DNA of 34,135 nucleotides, taken from Candidatus Nanopelagicales bacterium (GTDB taxonomy: Bacteria > Actinomycetota > Actinomycetes > S36-B12). This document shows, one piece after another, positions 1 through 8,430 of this stretch. A program made the translations under genes and the position numbers. Position 1 is the stretch's first letter; each line of letters begins with the position of its first letter. The stretch spans positions 33,046 to 67,180 of the forward strand of contig JABAYF010000015.1 of the NCBI GenBank assembly GCA_018609125.1. Reading direction: 5' to 3'. The notes under the pieces are model-generated. The model searched no databases, was not told the origin of the DNA, and worked only from the letters and a program-made list of their open reading frames with translations.

Positions 1-274
1 TAAATCGTGCATCCCTGCTGGCGACCACGGTGCCGGCGCATGTGGCCAGCATGGGTGCACCTAAAGGAACCGACGGATAGTAGTTGTTTCCCGGCTCGTC
101 CATCCAATTGCGCATCGTGGGCGCATGCAAAAAGACTGACGTGCGCACCAGAATCTGGCCATCCCCAAGCGCTGAGGCATCGGGAACGTCACTCTCGTGA
201 AATTCCATGTCTGAGACTCTGGCGGTGCCCACGGGACGGCGCACGAGTCGCCACTGTCGATTTACTGAATGCAC
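1..274 (-). CDS. NADP-dependent medium-chain oxidoreductase (CurA/PTGR-like), N-terminal part, cut by window edge
   Basis: The minus-strand frame is open from a GTG at 274 to the left edge, giving about 91 residues. A GAGGAG ribosome binding site lies six bases before the GTG. The peptide begins with VNRQWRLVRRPVG about four residues in and continues with GDGQILVRTSVFLHAPTMRNWM, broken only by the edge. This is the typical start of zinc-free medium-chain reductases (CurA, prostaglandin/2-alkenal reductase group), which reduce enones or other activated double bonds with NADPH. The nucleotide-binding domain lies outside the window, so cofactor use is inferred from the family. It sits 50 bp downstream of the phosphatase gene on the same strand and probably belongs to the same operon. 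A full-length relative is encoded at 5370-6425. Confidence 0.8.
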   Translation of the reverse strand, partial: MHSVNRQWRLVRRPVGTARVSDMEFHESDVPDASALGDGQILVRTSVFLHAPTMRNWMDEPGNNYYPSVPLGAPMLATCAGTVVASRDARF

Positions 275-324
275 GAACCACTCCTCACCTCAATGTGACC
301 GGCAAAACTTTGGCACATGTGTCG

Positions 325-1083
325 TCAGGTTCGCAGGGCTGCGGCCAAGCGATCTAGTTGGGAAACTTCCACGCCGCGGGACATGGCCCAGTTTCGAGCT
401 CCACCATGAGTGTGGTCGAGCCAATCGAGAAAGGAACCCATCGCGTGCCCGTGGACTTCGTAAAACTCGTTGTTTACCTTTCCCATGTGGGCCAAGTACC
501 GTGGCGATCGGCGCAGCATGTCGTTTACTCGATCGTTATTTTGCTCCGATGCCAGGTAGTCAGCCATCACGGCCTCACGGGTGACGCCGGCGATTTCAAG
601 AGCAATCGCAATAACAAGGCCGGTACGGTCCTTACCCGCTGCGCAATGCACGAGCGTTGGCCCATCCAGTAGTTGCGGCAAAAATGCGAAAACCCGACCG
701 AGTCCACCCGAAGGCACACTGGCAAAACTTTGATACACGTACGACGTAAGTTGTCCCGATGGCCAAGCAGGATCAAACTCCAAATCCAAGGGCGCGGGAT
801 CCAGGGGAATGTTCAGGTACGTGATTGCTTTCGCATCGACTGGCCCGCGCCCCTCGGTGATCGTTTCGCGAGCCGATCGAAGGTCCAAGATGGAGGCGAT
901 CTGATAATGCTCGGTCAGACGCTCAACGTCATGCGACGTGGCCTCCTGAAGTGATTCACTGCGAAAAAGAATGCCCTTTCTCGTGAATCCGCCATCGCGC
1001 AGGGGCAAACCTCCGACGTCGCGCAGATTTACTAACCCCTGCGCACCAGATGGATTGGCGCTGTTGGCTGTCAGATCGGGCAT
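325..1083 (-). CDS. Tyrosine-phosphatase-like protein (Y_phosphatase3 family)
   Basis: The protein has 252 residues with the cysteine phosphatase signature HCAAGKDRTG, Cys147 being the expected nucleophile and Arg153 the phosphate-binding arginine. The N-terminal NLRDVGG segment (about 19-25) and FRSESL (40-45) are typical of the bacterial Tyr/Ser phosphatase family that includes mycobacterial PtpB-like proteins and some phosphoinositide or small-molecule phosphatases. The start overlaps the end of the upstream AhpD-like gene by 13 bp, indicating translational coupling. No signal peptide is visible, so it is probably cytoplasmic. The protein or small-molecule substrate is unknown. Its location in a catabolic operon, with a relative at 33306-34043, suggests a role in that metabolism or its regulation. 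Confidence 0.85.
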   Translation of the reverse strand: MPDLTANSANPSGAQGLVNLRDVGGLPLRDGGFTRKGILFRSESLQEATSHDVERLTEHYQIASILDLRSARETITEGRGPVDAKAITYLNIPLDPAPLDLEFDPAWPSGQLTSYVYQSFASVPSGGLGRVFAFLPQLLDGPTLVHCAAGKDRTGLVIAIALEIAGVTREAVMADYLASEQNNDRVNDMLRRSPRYLAHMGKVNNEFYEVHGHAMGSFLDWLDHTHGGARNWAMSRGVEVSQLDRLAAALRT

Positions 1084-1607
1084 GCAACAGTTTCGAGTTG
1101 GAGCATTGCGAGCACTCGACCGAATCCGATGTATTGCGTCGTCATCATCGATAGTTCAACGAAGCCCTCGTCTCCAAACGCATCACGCCAACGCCGAACG
1201 TCCTCGTCGGTAATCGAGTGATGATCAAGCGCCATACGTTCAGCGAAGTCGAGCGCAATTCGCTCCTGTTCGGACAGGGTGGCGAGGCCATCACTGTTGT
1301 TCTCGAGAGCCCCGAGCGCCTCGGTCTCTGCGACCGTATCCGGTGCTAAGCGGGCTGCTGCGCATGTGCGACAACCGTTGAGTGTGGCGATGTGGAGACG
1401 AACGAGTTCTTTCATTCTCGGGGTAATGACACCCTTTTCGCTGTGCCATGGGTAGTAGAAGGCAAGGTACTCCTCCAACAATCGCGGCTGAGTGGAAAAT
1501 GCACGTGCAACATGCTGCGTCGCCCAATCGTCCTCGTTCGCTCCGTTGTGGAGCTCTTGCAAGAACGGATCGAGTTCGTGAACCTCAGGTAGCGGAAGGC
1601 GTGACAT
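1071..1607 (-). CDS. Carboxymuconolactone decarboxylase / AhpD-like protein
   Basis: This 178-residue all-helical protein has the AhpD-type segment LVRLHIATLNGCRTCAAARL, with the CxxC pair at Cys79 and Cys82. AhpD-family members use these cysteines for thiol peroxidase or disulfide chemistry. The histidine that normally follows four residues after the second Cys (C-x-x-C-x-x-x-H in AhpD) is Arg86 here, so classic AhpD proton relay is doubtful. A TAGGAG ribosome binding site lies just upstream of the ATG. It follows the ADC-like gene by 26 bp and overlaps the phosphatase gene. Such proteins are common in actinobacterial acyl-CoA and ring-cleavage operons, usually with no proven role; this one could be redox-protective or catalytic. 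Confidence 0.8.
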   Translation of the reverse strand: MSRLPLPEVHELDPFLQELHNGANEDDWATQHVARAFSTQPRLLEEYLAFYYPWHSEKGVITPRMKELVRLHIATLNGCRTCAAARLAPDTVAETEALGALENNSDGLATLSEQERIALDFAERMALDHHSITDEDVRRWRDAFGDEGFVELSMMTTQYIGFGRVLAMLQLETVACPI

Positions 1608-1633
1608 GTGTACTCCTATGGGTGGCGGTCGTA

Positions 1634-2428
1634 TTAACGAGACTTGTGCGGGAAAGCGCGGGTTTCGCTGTCGAGAAGTGAGTAGTCGTCGATCCGAGCG
1701 AAGTAGTAGGGGAGAAATTGATCACTGGGAATCGTCGCAGCGCTATGACTAGTCGCGAGCAGGTCACCCTCTTGCCATACCGCTCCGCGAATATCAGTGA
1801 TCGGAATGGTGTCGAGTGGGTCATGCCCGTTGCCTTTGAGCGCGATGCCCCCCGGTCCGGCCATGGTCACCGAGAGTCGCACATCAAAGTCAGCGATTGT
1901 GATGACCGCGTCGTGTTCCAAGCCGTTTCCGTCTGAGGAGGGCGTCGCCTTGATGTTGAAGTTGACGCCGGTGGTCTCCAGGGGTCCGGTGTCTTCGACG
2001 AGTTCGGCTTCGAGATGAATGATTCGCTCTCCGCGGCGTTCGACCCAACCGCTTGCGACGCCGTTGGCCCGCCTCAACTGGACGGATGCCTGCTTCTTGG
2101 GCTCTCCGAACACTTCACGGCCGTAGATGATGGCGGCGTCGGTGTCCATGTACATGGCTAAGACGTACTCACCGTGCACGTCTCCTAGTCGCGCGGGGAC
2201 GTAGATCCCGGCCCCCGAGAAGTCTTCAACGCAATTGCTCTGCCAACGGCCGATCATGATCCGAACGGAGTCGCCATCGGCGACGAGTGGTGCGGGGATG
2301 ACCTGCTGCAGCCAGGCCGGGTCCGTCCCCACGGTGACGGACAACATTTCGCAGTTGACGAATCGTGGCTTGGCTATGACGGCGCTAATCGCGGCGACCT
2401 GGTCTGCTGAAGCGACAAATGAGTCCAT
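1634..2428 (-). CDS. Acetoacetate decarboxylase (ADC)-family protein
   Basis: The protein has 264 residues, close to the usual ADC length. The motif GREVFGEPKK (about 103-112) matches the ADC active-site segment; Lys111 aligns with the Schiff-base lysine (Lys115 of the clostridial enzyme) and Lys112 with its neighbour. ADC enzymes decarboxylate beta-keto acids through a lysine imine, but relatives also do aldol or dehydration chemistry. The GPYHE segment that carries the second key Glu in the two paralogues at 31771 and 32579 is not recognisable here, so this member is the most divergent of the three and its reaction is uncertain. It is the first gene of a minus-strand operon and has a GAGGGGG ribosome binding site. 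Confidence 0.82.
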   Translation of the reverse strand: MDSFVASADQVAAISAVIAKPRFVNCEMLSVTVGTDPAWLQQVIPAPLVADGDSVRIMIGRWQSNCVEDFSGAGIYVPARLGDVHGEYVLAMYMDTDAAIIYGREVFGEPKKQASVQLRRANGVASGWVERRGERIIHLEAELVEDTGPLETTGVNFNIKATPSSDGNGLEHDAVITIADFDVRLSVTMAGPGGIALKGNGHDPLDTIPITDIRGAVWQEGDLLATSHSAATIPSDQFLPYYFARIDDYSLLDSETRAFPHKSR

Positions 2429-2629
2429 GTGTCCCCCTCGGGGCTAGGAGTGGAGTCGAATAGGCCCGGTCGAGCCGCACTTTCATCACTTGATTCATCG
2501 GACGATATGCCCGCGTGGCGGCCCGGTCAATCAAAATACTGGGATTTCTTATGGGGAATCGCACCGGTGTGTCGGAAAATTTAGAATCAACTCCCGAAAT
2601 AGATCCGATGAATGTGGTCGAATGACGCC

Positions 2630-3112
2630 ATGACTGACCCCATGACGTCACAGCTTGAGCTGCGGTCGCAGCCCCTGTTTGTATTGACGGCTGAACTCGG
2701 CGCACCTCAGGTGCATGAGCCGACGCCGTCGGGCACTCGCAAGGTCGTCCCCGTACTCGGGGGCAGTTTCGTCGGGGAAAGGCTTCACGGGGAGATAGAT
2801 CCAGCCGGGGGTCATGATTGGGCCCTCGTCCGAGCGGACGGCTCGTTGGTCCTGGATGTTCGATTAGTGCTCACGACTCACGATGGCGAGAGGGTCCTCA
2901 TGACGTACTCGGGGATTCGGACCGGTTCACCGGAGGCACTGGCCCGCCTTGCGGCCGGAGAGCCCGTTGACCCTCATGAGATCTACTTTCGCATCGCCCC
3001 GCGATTTGAGACCGGTTCCACGAAGTATGCGTGGCTCAACGGAATCCTCGCTATCGGCGTGGGTGAAAGATTAGCGACCGGACCGCGTTACACGATCTTT
3101 GAGATTTTATAA
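2630..3112 (+). CDS. DUF3237 (UPF0311) family protein
   Basis: From the ATG at 2630 the product has 160 residues. Other in-frame starts are at 2612 and 2642; none has a strong ribosome binding site, so the start is uncertain. The pattern PLFVLTAELGAPQ, then GGSFVGERLHGEI, then GGHDWALVRADGSLVLDVRL, and a C-terminal YAWLNGILAIGVG is characteristic of the DUF3237 beta-barrel family. No enzymatic function is established for the family, although members often occur beside catabolic genes. The gene stands alone on the plus strand, divergent from the ADC-like operon, and its last codons overlap the convergent LLM oxidoreductase gene by 6 bp. Confidence 0.8.
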   Translation: MTDPMTSQLELRSQPLFVLTAELGAPQVHEPTPSGTRKVVPVLGGSFVGERLHGEIDPAGGHDWALVRADGSLVLDVRLVLTTHDGERVLMTYSGIRTGSPEALARLAAGEPVDPHEIYFRIAPRFETGSTKYAWLNGILAIGVGERLATGPRYTIFEIL

Positions 3113-4183
3113 CCCGCTCGAGTAATCCGACTGAGCCTTCTCGCTTTGTAGGGTCAGCAGATCTTCGGCAATGTCCGTCCACAGGTGATCGTCTGTCTGA
3201 TAGGGCGTATAGAAGCTCAGGCGATCCACCAATCCGGCAAACCGTTCGTGAATCTGGCCCGCGACCGCGTGGGGCTCAGCGACGACCGCGAATGCATGCA
3301 ACATGTCGTCGGTAATCACGGCGCTGAGATCCGCCGAAGTGTGCCCGCCCTGACGCATCATTCGTGACAGTTCCTCAGCGGCCTCACCCCAGCCGTGCGC
3401 ATCCATCACTGGCCGGTATGCGGGAGTGCTTCCGTAGAAAGCGATTTGCTCACGTACTGCTTGAGCAGCATGGGCGAATTCTGATTCCGTTCGCCCGGTG
3501 ACCACGAAGGCCATCGTTGAAATGGCAACGTCGCCTCGCGAACGCCCTGATTGATCCAGGCCCTGCTTCAACGCCGGGAGTGTTTGCTCAGCGATATAGG
3601 TCGCAGTTGTAAAGCCGTGCAGGATAACGCCGTCAGCGACTTCGCCCGCGAGAGCGGTCATGGTGGGTCCGACGGCGGCCAGGTAGATCGGAGGGTCTGG
3701 ATGCTCCAGAGCGGGAGGCGAAAAAAAACCAGGCATGAGTGTGTGCTGGTAGAAGTCACCTTGGAAGTGCAGTCTCTCACCCGTTCTCCATGAGTTCCAG
3801 ATGCAACGGAGCGCGGCGATGTACTCGCACATTCGTTCAGTTGGCGCGCTCCAAGGCATGGAAAAACGACGTTCGATATGGGCCTTCACCTGACTGCCGA
3901 TACCGAGGATGAATCGACCCTTACTGATGCGCTGCAAGTCATATGCTGTGTAAGCCATCGTCATAGGTGACCGGGATAGGGCAACAGCTATGGACGTGCC
4001 TATCGAAAGACGCTCGGTGTGTTCGGCCGCAAATCCCATGGTCAAGAAGGGATCGTGCCGCGCCTCGGAGACCCACAGGCCATCCCAGGGACCGGCCTCG
4101 CAGGACACGGCCAACATTGCCGTTTGCATGACCGACAATGTTTGGTCTGGGGAGATGACTCGGTCAACGAGTAGTCGATTCAT
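3107..4183 (-). CDS. LLM-class (luciferase-like) oxidoreductase, probably F420-dependent
   Basis: A 358-residue TIM-barrel monooxygenase or reductase of the luciferase-like family. Typical blocks are GLWVSEARHDPF near the N-terminus, RLSIGTSIAVALSRSP, the GRFILGIGSQVKAHIERRF segment and a C-terminal phase beginning PIYLAAVGP and ADGVILHGF. The family uses reduced F420 or FMN; F420 is inferred from the actinobacterial context. The reading frame extends upstream to 4384, but the added residues are basic, low in family character and overlap the thiolase gene. The ATG at 4183 makes a 4-bp ATGA overlap with the thiolase stop and begins the conserved part, so it is preferred. This is the last gene of the 8328-3107 operon. 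Confidence 0.85.
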   Translation of the reverse strand: MNRLLVDRVISPDQTLSVMQTAMLAVSCEAGPWDGLWVSEARHDPFLTMGFAAEHTERLSIGTSIAVALSRSPMTMAYTAYDLQRISKGRFILGIGSQVKAHIERRFSMPWSAPTERMCEYIAALRCIWNSWRTGERLHFQGDFYQHTLMPGFFSPPALEHPDPPIYLAAVGPTMTALAGEVADGVILHGFTTATYIAEQTLPALKQGLDQSGRSRGDVAISTMAFVVTGRTESEFAHAAQAVREQIAFYGSTPAYRPVMDAHGWGEAAEELSRMMRQGGHTSADLSAVITDDMLHAFAVVAEPHAVAGQIHERFAGLVDRLSFYTPYQTDDHLWTDIAEDLLTLQSEKAQSDYSSGL

Positions 4184-5340
4184 AGCAGTTCCAAAATCGT
4201 GGCGTTCGCCATTCCTCCGCCTTCGCACATGCTTTGCAAGCCGTAGCGAATGTTGTTGCGCTTCATGTGGTGAACCAGTGTGCTCATCAAGCGAGCACCG
4301 GAAGCTCCGAGCGGGTGTCCGAGTGCGATGGCCCCGCCGAGAGGGTTTGTGATGTCGTGCGAGGCCTGCGTATCGGCGAGCCAAGCGCCAAGTACGGAGG
4401 CGAACGCTTCATTGATTTCGAAGGCGCCGATGTCTGCCATGTCAAGACCAGACTTCGCGAGGACCTTTTCGGTAGCGGGAATCGGGCCGGTCAGCATGAT
4501 CACCGGATCAACTCCGGCAACCGCGAAGGAGTGAAAACGGGCGATGGGAGTGAGCCCGAGTTCCGCTGCCTTGGCTGAGGTCATGATCAACATGGCAGCG
4601 GATCCATCTGAAATCTGCGATGCGTTACCGGCCGTGACTACACCATCATCAAGAAATGGCGTTTTGAGTCCCGCGAGTCCCTCGACCGTCGTCGTATCGC
4701 GGATTCCTTGATCGGCGCTCATCAGTCCAGCCCCGGTGTCAATCGGCAGGATCTCTGAGTCGAACAGCCCCTCACGCGTTGCCTGAGCGGCCCGTTGATG
4801 TGAGCTGGCTGCGAGTTCGTCCAGATACGCCCGCGACAGATTCCATCGCTGAGCGATCATCTCGGCACTGATTCCCTGGTTGACCAGACGACCCTCGTAG
4901 CGTTGTTTCATCATCGGCCCAAACGGACCATCGCCACCCTCAGTGTTGGAGAACATCGGGACACGCGACATCGATTCGACACCGCCGGCAATCGCCACGT
5001 CGTATTGACCTGCGATGACTCCGGCAGCAGCAAAATGAGCCGCCTGCTGGCTTGATCCGCATTGGCGGTCAACGGTAGTTCCGACAACGCTTTCAGGAAA
5101 ACCCGCGGCGAGGGCGGCGTTACGGCCGACGTTGAAGGATTGTTCGCCCACCTGCGATACGCAGCCCCACACGACATCGTCAACCACGACAGGGTCAATG
5201 CCCGTGCGCTCGACGAGACCACGGAGCACCTGCGCAGACAGGTCTACCGGGTGGCTACCTGACAGTTCACCCTTCGTCGGCTTTCCGATACCCACCGGAG
5301 TCCGAATAGCTTCGACAATTACTGCGTCACGACTGGTCAT
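4180..5340 (-). CDS. Thiolase (acetyl-CoA C-acyltransferase family)
   Basis: A 386-residue type II thiolase. The acyl-accepting nucleophile is Cys94 in DRQCGSSQQA; the catalytic GHPLGASG histidine motif and the second cysteine in SMCEGGGMANA are all present. N-terminal VEAIRTPVGIGKPTKGELSG is also typical. It should cleave a 3-ketoacyl-CoA to acetyl- or propionyl-CoA plus a shortened acyl-CoA, or run in the condensing direction. AGGAGA lies just upstream of the ATG. The gene lies 29 bp downstream of the reductase gene and is coupled to the LLM gene by ATGA. It is clearly similar to the thiolase at 29820-31016; both have a QVGEQS segment and the same C-terminal MANATILE ending, so the two probably share substrate type. 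Confidence 0.93.
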   Translation of the reverse strand: MTSRDAVIVEAIRTPVGIGKPTKGELSGSHPVDLSAQVLRGLVERTGIDPVVVDDVVWGCVSQVGEQSFNVGRNAALAAGFPESVVGTTVDRQCGSSQQAAHFAAAGVIAGQYDVAIAGGVESMSRVPMFSNTEGGDGPFGPMMKQRYEGRLVNQGISAEMIAQRWNLSRAYLDELAASSHQRAAQATREGLFDSEILPIDTGAGLMSADQGIRDTTTVEGLAGLKTPFLDDGVVTAGNASQISDGSAAMLIMTSAKAAELGLTPIARFHSFAVAGVDPVIMLTGPIPATEKVLAKSGLDMADIGAFEINEAFASVLGAWLADTQASHDITNPLGGAIALGHPLGASGARLMSTLVHHMKRNNIRYGLQSMCEGGGMANATILELL

Positions 5341-5369
5341 CTTGCTCTCCTCATATGTGGACGTGCGAC

Positions 5370-6425
5370 TTAATGATCGGTTGCGGGTGAAACGCGAATC
5401 AGCACCTTGCCCAGATGCTGACCGGCTAGTTGTGCTTTCAGTGCCCAGGGAGCCTGGTCAAGGCCATTGACGATGTGTTCATGAAGTGTGAGTTCACCAG
5501 CCCGGTGCCATTCGGTGAGGTCGGCGAGTGCCTGGTCTTCTGACTCGCTGTATCGCGATTGCAGGAAACCTCTGACCGTGAGCGAGCGGTCAAGAATGAT
5601 GCGCTCGTGGCGCGGTCCATCACCGGGCGATCGACTGTCAAGGGCAATCGTTCCGCAGATCACGACTCGTCCATCGATTGCCATCTGCGTCATCACGAGG
5701 TCGTGAACTGGCCCCCCTGTGTTATCGAAAAAGACGTCGACGCCGTCGGGAGCGAGTGACCGCAGTTGCTGCTCTAAGTCCGGACTATCGCGGATGAGGC
5801 AGTGGGGAAGGCCGTAGGCGGACGCGCACAGTTCGGCCTTTTCGGCACTGCCGACGATGCCGATGACGTGCGCTCCCGTTCGTGTGGCAATCTGTGCGGC
5901 GATACTGCCCACGGCGCCGGCCGCAGAGGTCACCACGACGGTGTCGTCACGTGTAACTCCGGCGATGGTGACCATGCCGACATAGGCTGAAAGCCCAATG
6001 TGTCCAAGAATGCCAAGGGCAAGGGATGCCGGGTCGAGGTTGTGCGGCAGCACGCGACGAATGTCAGTCGTATCGCTGACGTGCTGTTCACGCAGACCGA
6101 ATGGCCCAAGGACTCGTTCACCTGGAAGGAGCGTGTCGTTCCTGCTCTCAATAATTCGACCGACCCCATAGGCACGCATCACTGATCCGGGCACGATGTG
6201 TTTGCCTCGTCCTGGGTTCGCGGCCGCCCAGGTTCGCATTGCTGGGTCGATCGAAATCCACTCCAGCGCGATCCGCACTTGACCGTCTGACAGATCCTGG
6301 TGTGCTGCCTGCTGAATACCGAAGTCGTCAGGCTCGGGAAGCAGATCTGGGTGACGCAGCAGGAGGACTTCAGTGCCGGCGGACACTTGCGGGTTCGACG
6401 TTTCGACCGTCGGAGACTTGCTCAC
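5370..6425 (-). CDS. NADP-dependent medium-chain oxidoreductase (CurA/PTGR-like)
   Basis: A 351-residue zinc-free medium-chain reductase. It has the DPAMRTWAAANPG segment, the VTSAAGAVGSIAAQIA nucleotide-binding loop in the middle (about 165-180), and DGVDVFFDNTGGPVHD further on, which are diagnostic of the group that includes CurA, leukotriene B4 dehydrogenase and 2-alkenal reductases. The expected reaction is NADPH-dependent reduction of an alpha,beta-unsaturated carbonyl compound. The start overlaps the SDR stop by 4 bp (ATGA) and the thiolase follows 29 bp downstream. A second family member starts at 274. Substrate is unknown; in this operon it may saturate an enoyl or enone intermediate. 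Confidence 0.88.
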   Translation of the reverse strand: MSKSPTVETSNPQVSAGTEVLLLRHPDLLPEPDDFGIQQAAHQDLSDGQVRIALEWISIDPAMRTWAAANPGRGKHIVPGSVMRAYGVGRIIESRNDTLLPGERVLGPFGLREQHVSDTTDIRRVLPHNLDPASLALGILGHIGLSAYVGMVTIAGVTRDDTVVVTSAAGAVGSIAAQIATRTGAHVIGIVGSAEKAELCASAYGLPHCLIRDSPDLEQQLRSLAPDGVDVFFDNTGGPVHDLVMTQMAIDGRVVICGTIALDSRSPGDGPRHERIILDRSLTVRGFLQSRYSESEDQALADLTEWHRAGELTLHEHIVNGLDQAPWALKAQLAGQHLGKVLIRVSPATDH

Positions 6426-7159
6426 ATTGATAGCCCACCGTCCACCGGAAGCACAGCGCCGGTGATGTAACCGGCTTCACGGGAGGCGAGAAATCCGATG
6501 GCTGCAGCCATTTCCGATGGATGCGCGAAGCGACCCATCGGAATTCCTGCTGCAATCTCCGCTAGCTTGTCCGGAGGAATCGAGGAGACCATCCGAGTCT
6601 CTGCATTGGGCGAAATCGCGTTCACGGTGACGCCAAAACGAGCCAATTCTTTGGCAGCGGTTTTCGTGAACCCGATAATTCCAGCCTTCGCCGTGGCGTA
6701 GTTGGCCTGTCCGGTATTGCCATGCAAACCGGTGTAGGACGTGACGTTGATGACGCGACCGAATTCCTGCTGGCGAAAGTGGGGAACGCAAGCGCGGGTG
6801 AGCCGGAATGTGCCACCGGCATGGACACCGAGGACAGCATCCCAGTCCTCATCAGAGATCTTCCACAAGACTTTGTCGCGAAGGATTCCGGCGTTGTTTA
6901 CCAGGATGTCTACCCGGCCGGTTGTTGCCATCACGTCGGCAATGGCTTTGTCGACCGATTCGGTGTTGCTGACATCCGCCGCAATCCCCTTCGCTCCGAC
7001 TTGGTCGGAGGCGATGTCGAGTTCGTTCTCGTCAAAATCGATCAGTACGGTGTCGGCTCCCGCCTCGGCAAAAAAGCGTCCGATTTCCAGGCCGATACCG
7101 CGGGCTGCCCCGGTGATGATCGCCGTTTGCCCGCTGAAGTCGTACGTGAGATTGCCCAT
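6422..7159 (-). CDS. SDR family oxidoreductase (FabG-like)
   Basis: A 245-residue classical short-chain dehydrogenase. The cofactor loop is TGAARGIG (about 16-23), NNAG is at 88-91, and the active site is Ser141, Tyr154 and Lys158 (YATAK). The C-terminal segment GYITGAVLPVDGGLSM is typical of 3-oxoacyl-ACP/CoA reductases and 3-hydroxyacyl-CoA dehydrogenases. Asp41 after the second strand favours NAD over NADP, which would suit oxidation of a 3-hydroxyacyl-CoA. An AGGAGG ribosome binding site precedes the start. The gene lies 23 bp after the acyl-CoA dehydrogenase and overlaps the reductase gene by 4 bp. Confidence 0.9.
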   Translation of the reverse strand: MGNLTYDFSGQTAIITGAARGIGLEIGRFFAEAGADTVLIDFDENELDIASDQVGAKGIAADVSNTESVDKAIADVMATTGRVDILVNNAGILRDKVLWKISDEDWDAVLGVHAGGTFRLTRACVPHFRQQEFGRVINVTSYTGLHGNTGQANYATAKAGIIGFTKTAAKELARFGVTVNAISPNAETRMVSSIPPDKLAEIAAGIPMGRFAHPSEMAAAIGFLASREAGYITGAVLPVDGGLSM

Positions 7160-7182
7160 CTGGCCCTCCTAGGTTGGTTGTT

Positions 7183-8328
7183 TCAGAGGCCGAGATCGCG
7201 GCCGATGATTTCCTTCATGATTTCGTTGGTGCCACCCCAGATGCGGGTGACGCGAGCATCAAGCCACGCCCGCGCAACGCGATATTCCTTCATGTATCCG
7301 TAGCCGCCGAACAGCTGAACGCAAGCATCGACGATCTCGTTTTGGATGTCTGCGGTCCAATACTTTGCCTTTGCTGCATCGACAGCGGTGAGTTCGGCAC
7401 GTGCATGCGCATCGACGCACGCATCAACGTAGGCCTGGGTGACGTCAATTTTCGTGACGAGTTCGGCCAGTAGGAACTTGTTGTGTTGGAAGGACCCGAT
7501 GGTTTGACCGAACGCTTCCCGGGTGCGCGCGTAGTCGAGTGTCTCGTTGAGTATTGATCGGGCTTGGGCCAGGTTGCCGACGGCGGCTCCAATCCTCTCC
7601 TGCGGTAGCTGCTCCATCATCTGGATGAATCCGCGATCGACCTCGCCGATCACGTGCTCGTCGGTGAGCACGACATCGTTGAAGAATAATTCCGACGTGT
7701 TGGCCTCTGGCTGGCCGACTTTGTCCAGTTTGCGACCCCGCTCAAATCCAGGAGTCCCAGACTCGACGGCGAACAAGGTGATGCCTTTCGCCTTCTTCTC
7801 CGGTGACGTCCGAGCGGCGACAATAACTAGATCAGCAGTATAACCGTTGGTAATGAATGTCTTTGAGCCATTGAGAACCCAAGAATCATCGCGCCGGACG
7901 GCGCTTGTGCGCAAGGCTGCGAGATCAGATCCCCCGGATGGTTCGGTCATCGCGATGGTCATGACTAGATCGCCAGTAGCCGCTCCGGAAAGCCAGCGTG
8001 CTTGTTGTTCGGGGGTGCCGTAAATGGTCAAGTAAGGAACGGCCACGTCGAAATGCATTTGGAAGCACGAATGGAATGCCATGCTTGCTGCTCCGAGCTC
8101 TTCTTGCAAGACCGCGTTGAATCGGTAGTCCTCAGGGGCCGTGCCGCCAAAATTCTCCGGGATCTCAAGCCCCAGCAGATCTGCCTTACCCGCTGCGTGC
8201 CAGGCAGAGCGAGGGATTTCCCGGGCTGCGACGAAGTCCTCATAGCCGGGGAGCAGGGTCCGCTCGACGAACGCCCTGGCAGTTTGCCGAAAATCCTCAT
8301 GGTCGGCTGAGTAAAGAGTGCGTAGCAT
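7183..8328 (-). CDS. Acyl-CoA dehydrogenase (FadE-like)
   Basis: A 381-residue FAD-dependent acyl-CoA dehydrogenase with the usual three parts. The signature AMTEPSGGSDLAALR is near 126-140, a second family block is TFITNGYTADLVIV, and the C-terminal helical domain contains LFGGYGYMKEY. At the position of the MCAD catalytic glutamate (the YEGT motif) it has Trp-Gly-Gly-Thr (364-367). The base is therefore probably Glu244 in LPQERIGAA, the location used by long-chain and isovaleryl-CoA dehydrogenases. That favours long or branched acyl-CoA substrates, which is an inference. It heads the operon that runs to 3107 and is divergent from a second dehydrogenase gene, with a palindromic operator candidate between them. 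Confidence 0.93.
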   Translation of the reverse strand: MLRTLYSADHEDFRQTARAFVERTLLPGYEDFVAAREIPRSAWHAAGKADLLGLEIPENFGGTAPEDYRFNAVLQEELGAASMAFHSCFQMHFDVAVPYLTIYGTPEQQARWLSGAATGDLVMTIAMTEPSGGSDLAALRTSAVRRDDSWVLNGSKTFITNGYTADLVIVAARTSPEKKAKGITLFAVESGTPGFERGRKLDKVGQPEANTSELFFNDVVLTDEHVIGEVDRGFIQMMEQLPQERIGAAVGNLAQARSILNETLDYARTREAFGQTIGSFQHNKFLLAELVTKIDVTQAYVDACVDAHARAELTAVDAAKAKYWTADIQNEIVDACVQLFGGYGYMKEYRVARAWLDARVTRIWGGTNEIMKEIIGRDLGL

Positions 8329-8414
8329 GGAAACTCCCTGCCGAGGTTGTGGTCAGAGCAATACGTCGTGAACGAATTCGTCGTTCTATTGATTTTTGGA
8401 AGGCGCACGGCGAT

Positions 8415-8430
8415 ACTAACAAGCGTTAGT
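8415..8430. promoter_or_regulatory. Candidate TetR operator in divergent acyl-CoA dehydrogenase promoter
   Basis: Perfect inverted repeat ACTAAC-AAGC-GTTAGT (6-bp arms, 4-bp spacer) in the 136-bp gap between the two divergent dehydrogenase genes. The size and symmetry fit a TetR dimer site, and a TetR-family regulator is encoded two genes downstream at 9707. A second short palindrome, ACGAATTCGT, is at 8372-8381. Assignment to this regulator is an inference from position. Confidence 0.5.

Noticed and set aside
2463..2528. Direct repeat GGCCCGGTC at 2463-2471 and 2520-2528 in the ADC/DUF3237 intergenic region
   Set aside because: Nine bases in GC-rich DNA is weak, with no symmetry or regulator linked to it.
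2385..2705. Minus-strand ORF across the 2429-2629 promoter region
   Set aside because: It spans a divergent promoter, overlaps both flanking genes and has no recognisable protein character.
4184..4384. N-terminal extension of the LLM oxidoreductase
   Set aside because: The added 67 residues are basic, lack family similarity and overlap the thiolase coding region; the ATGA start at 4183 fits better.
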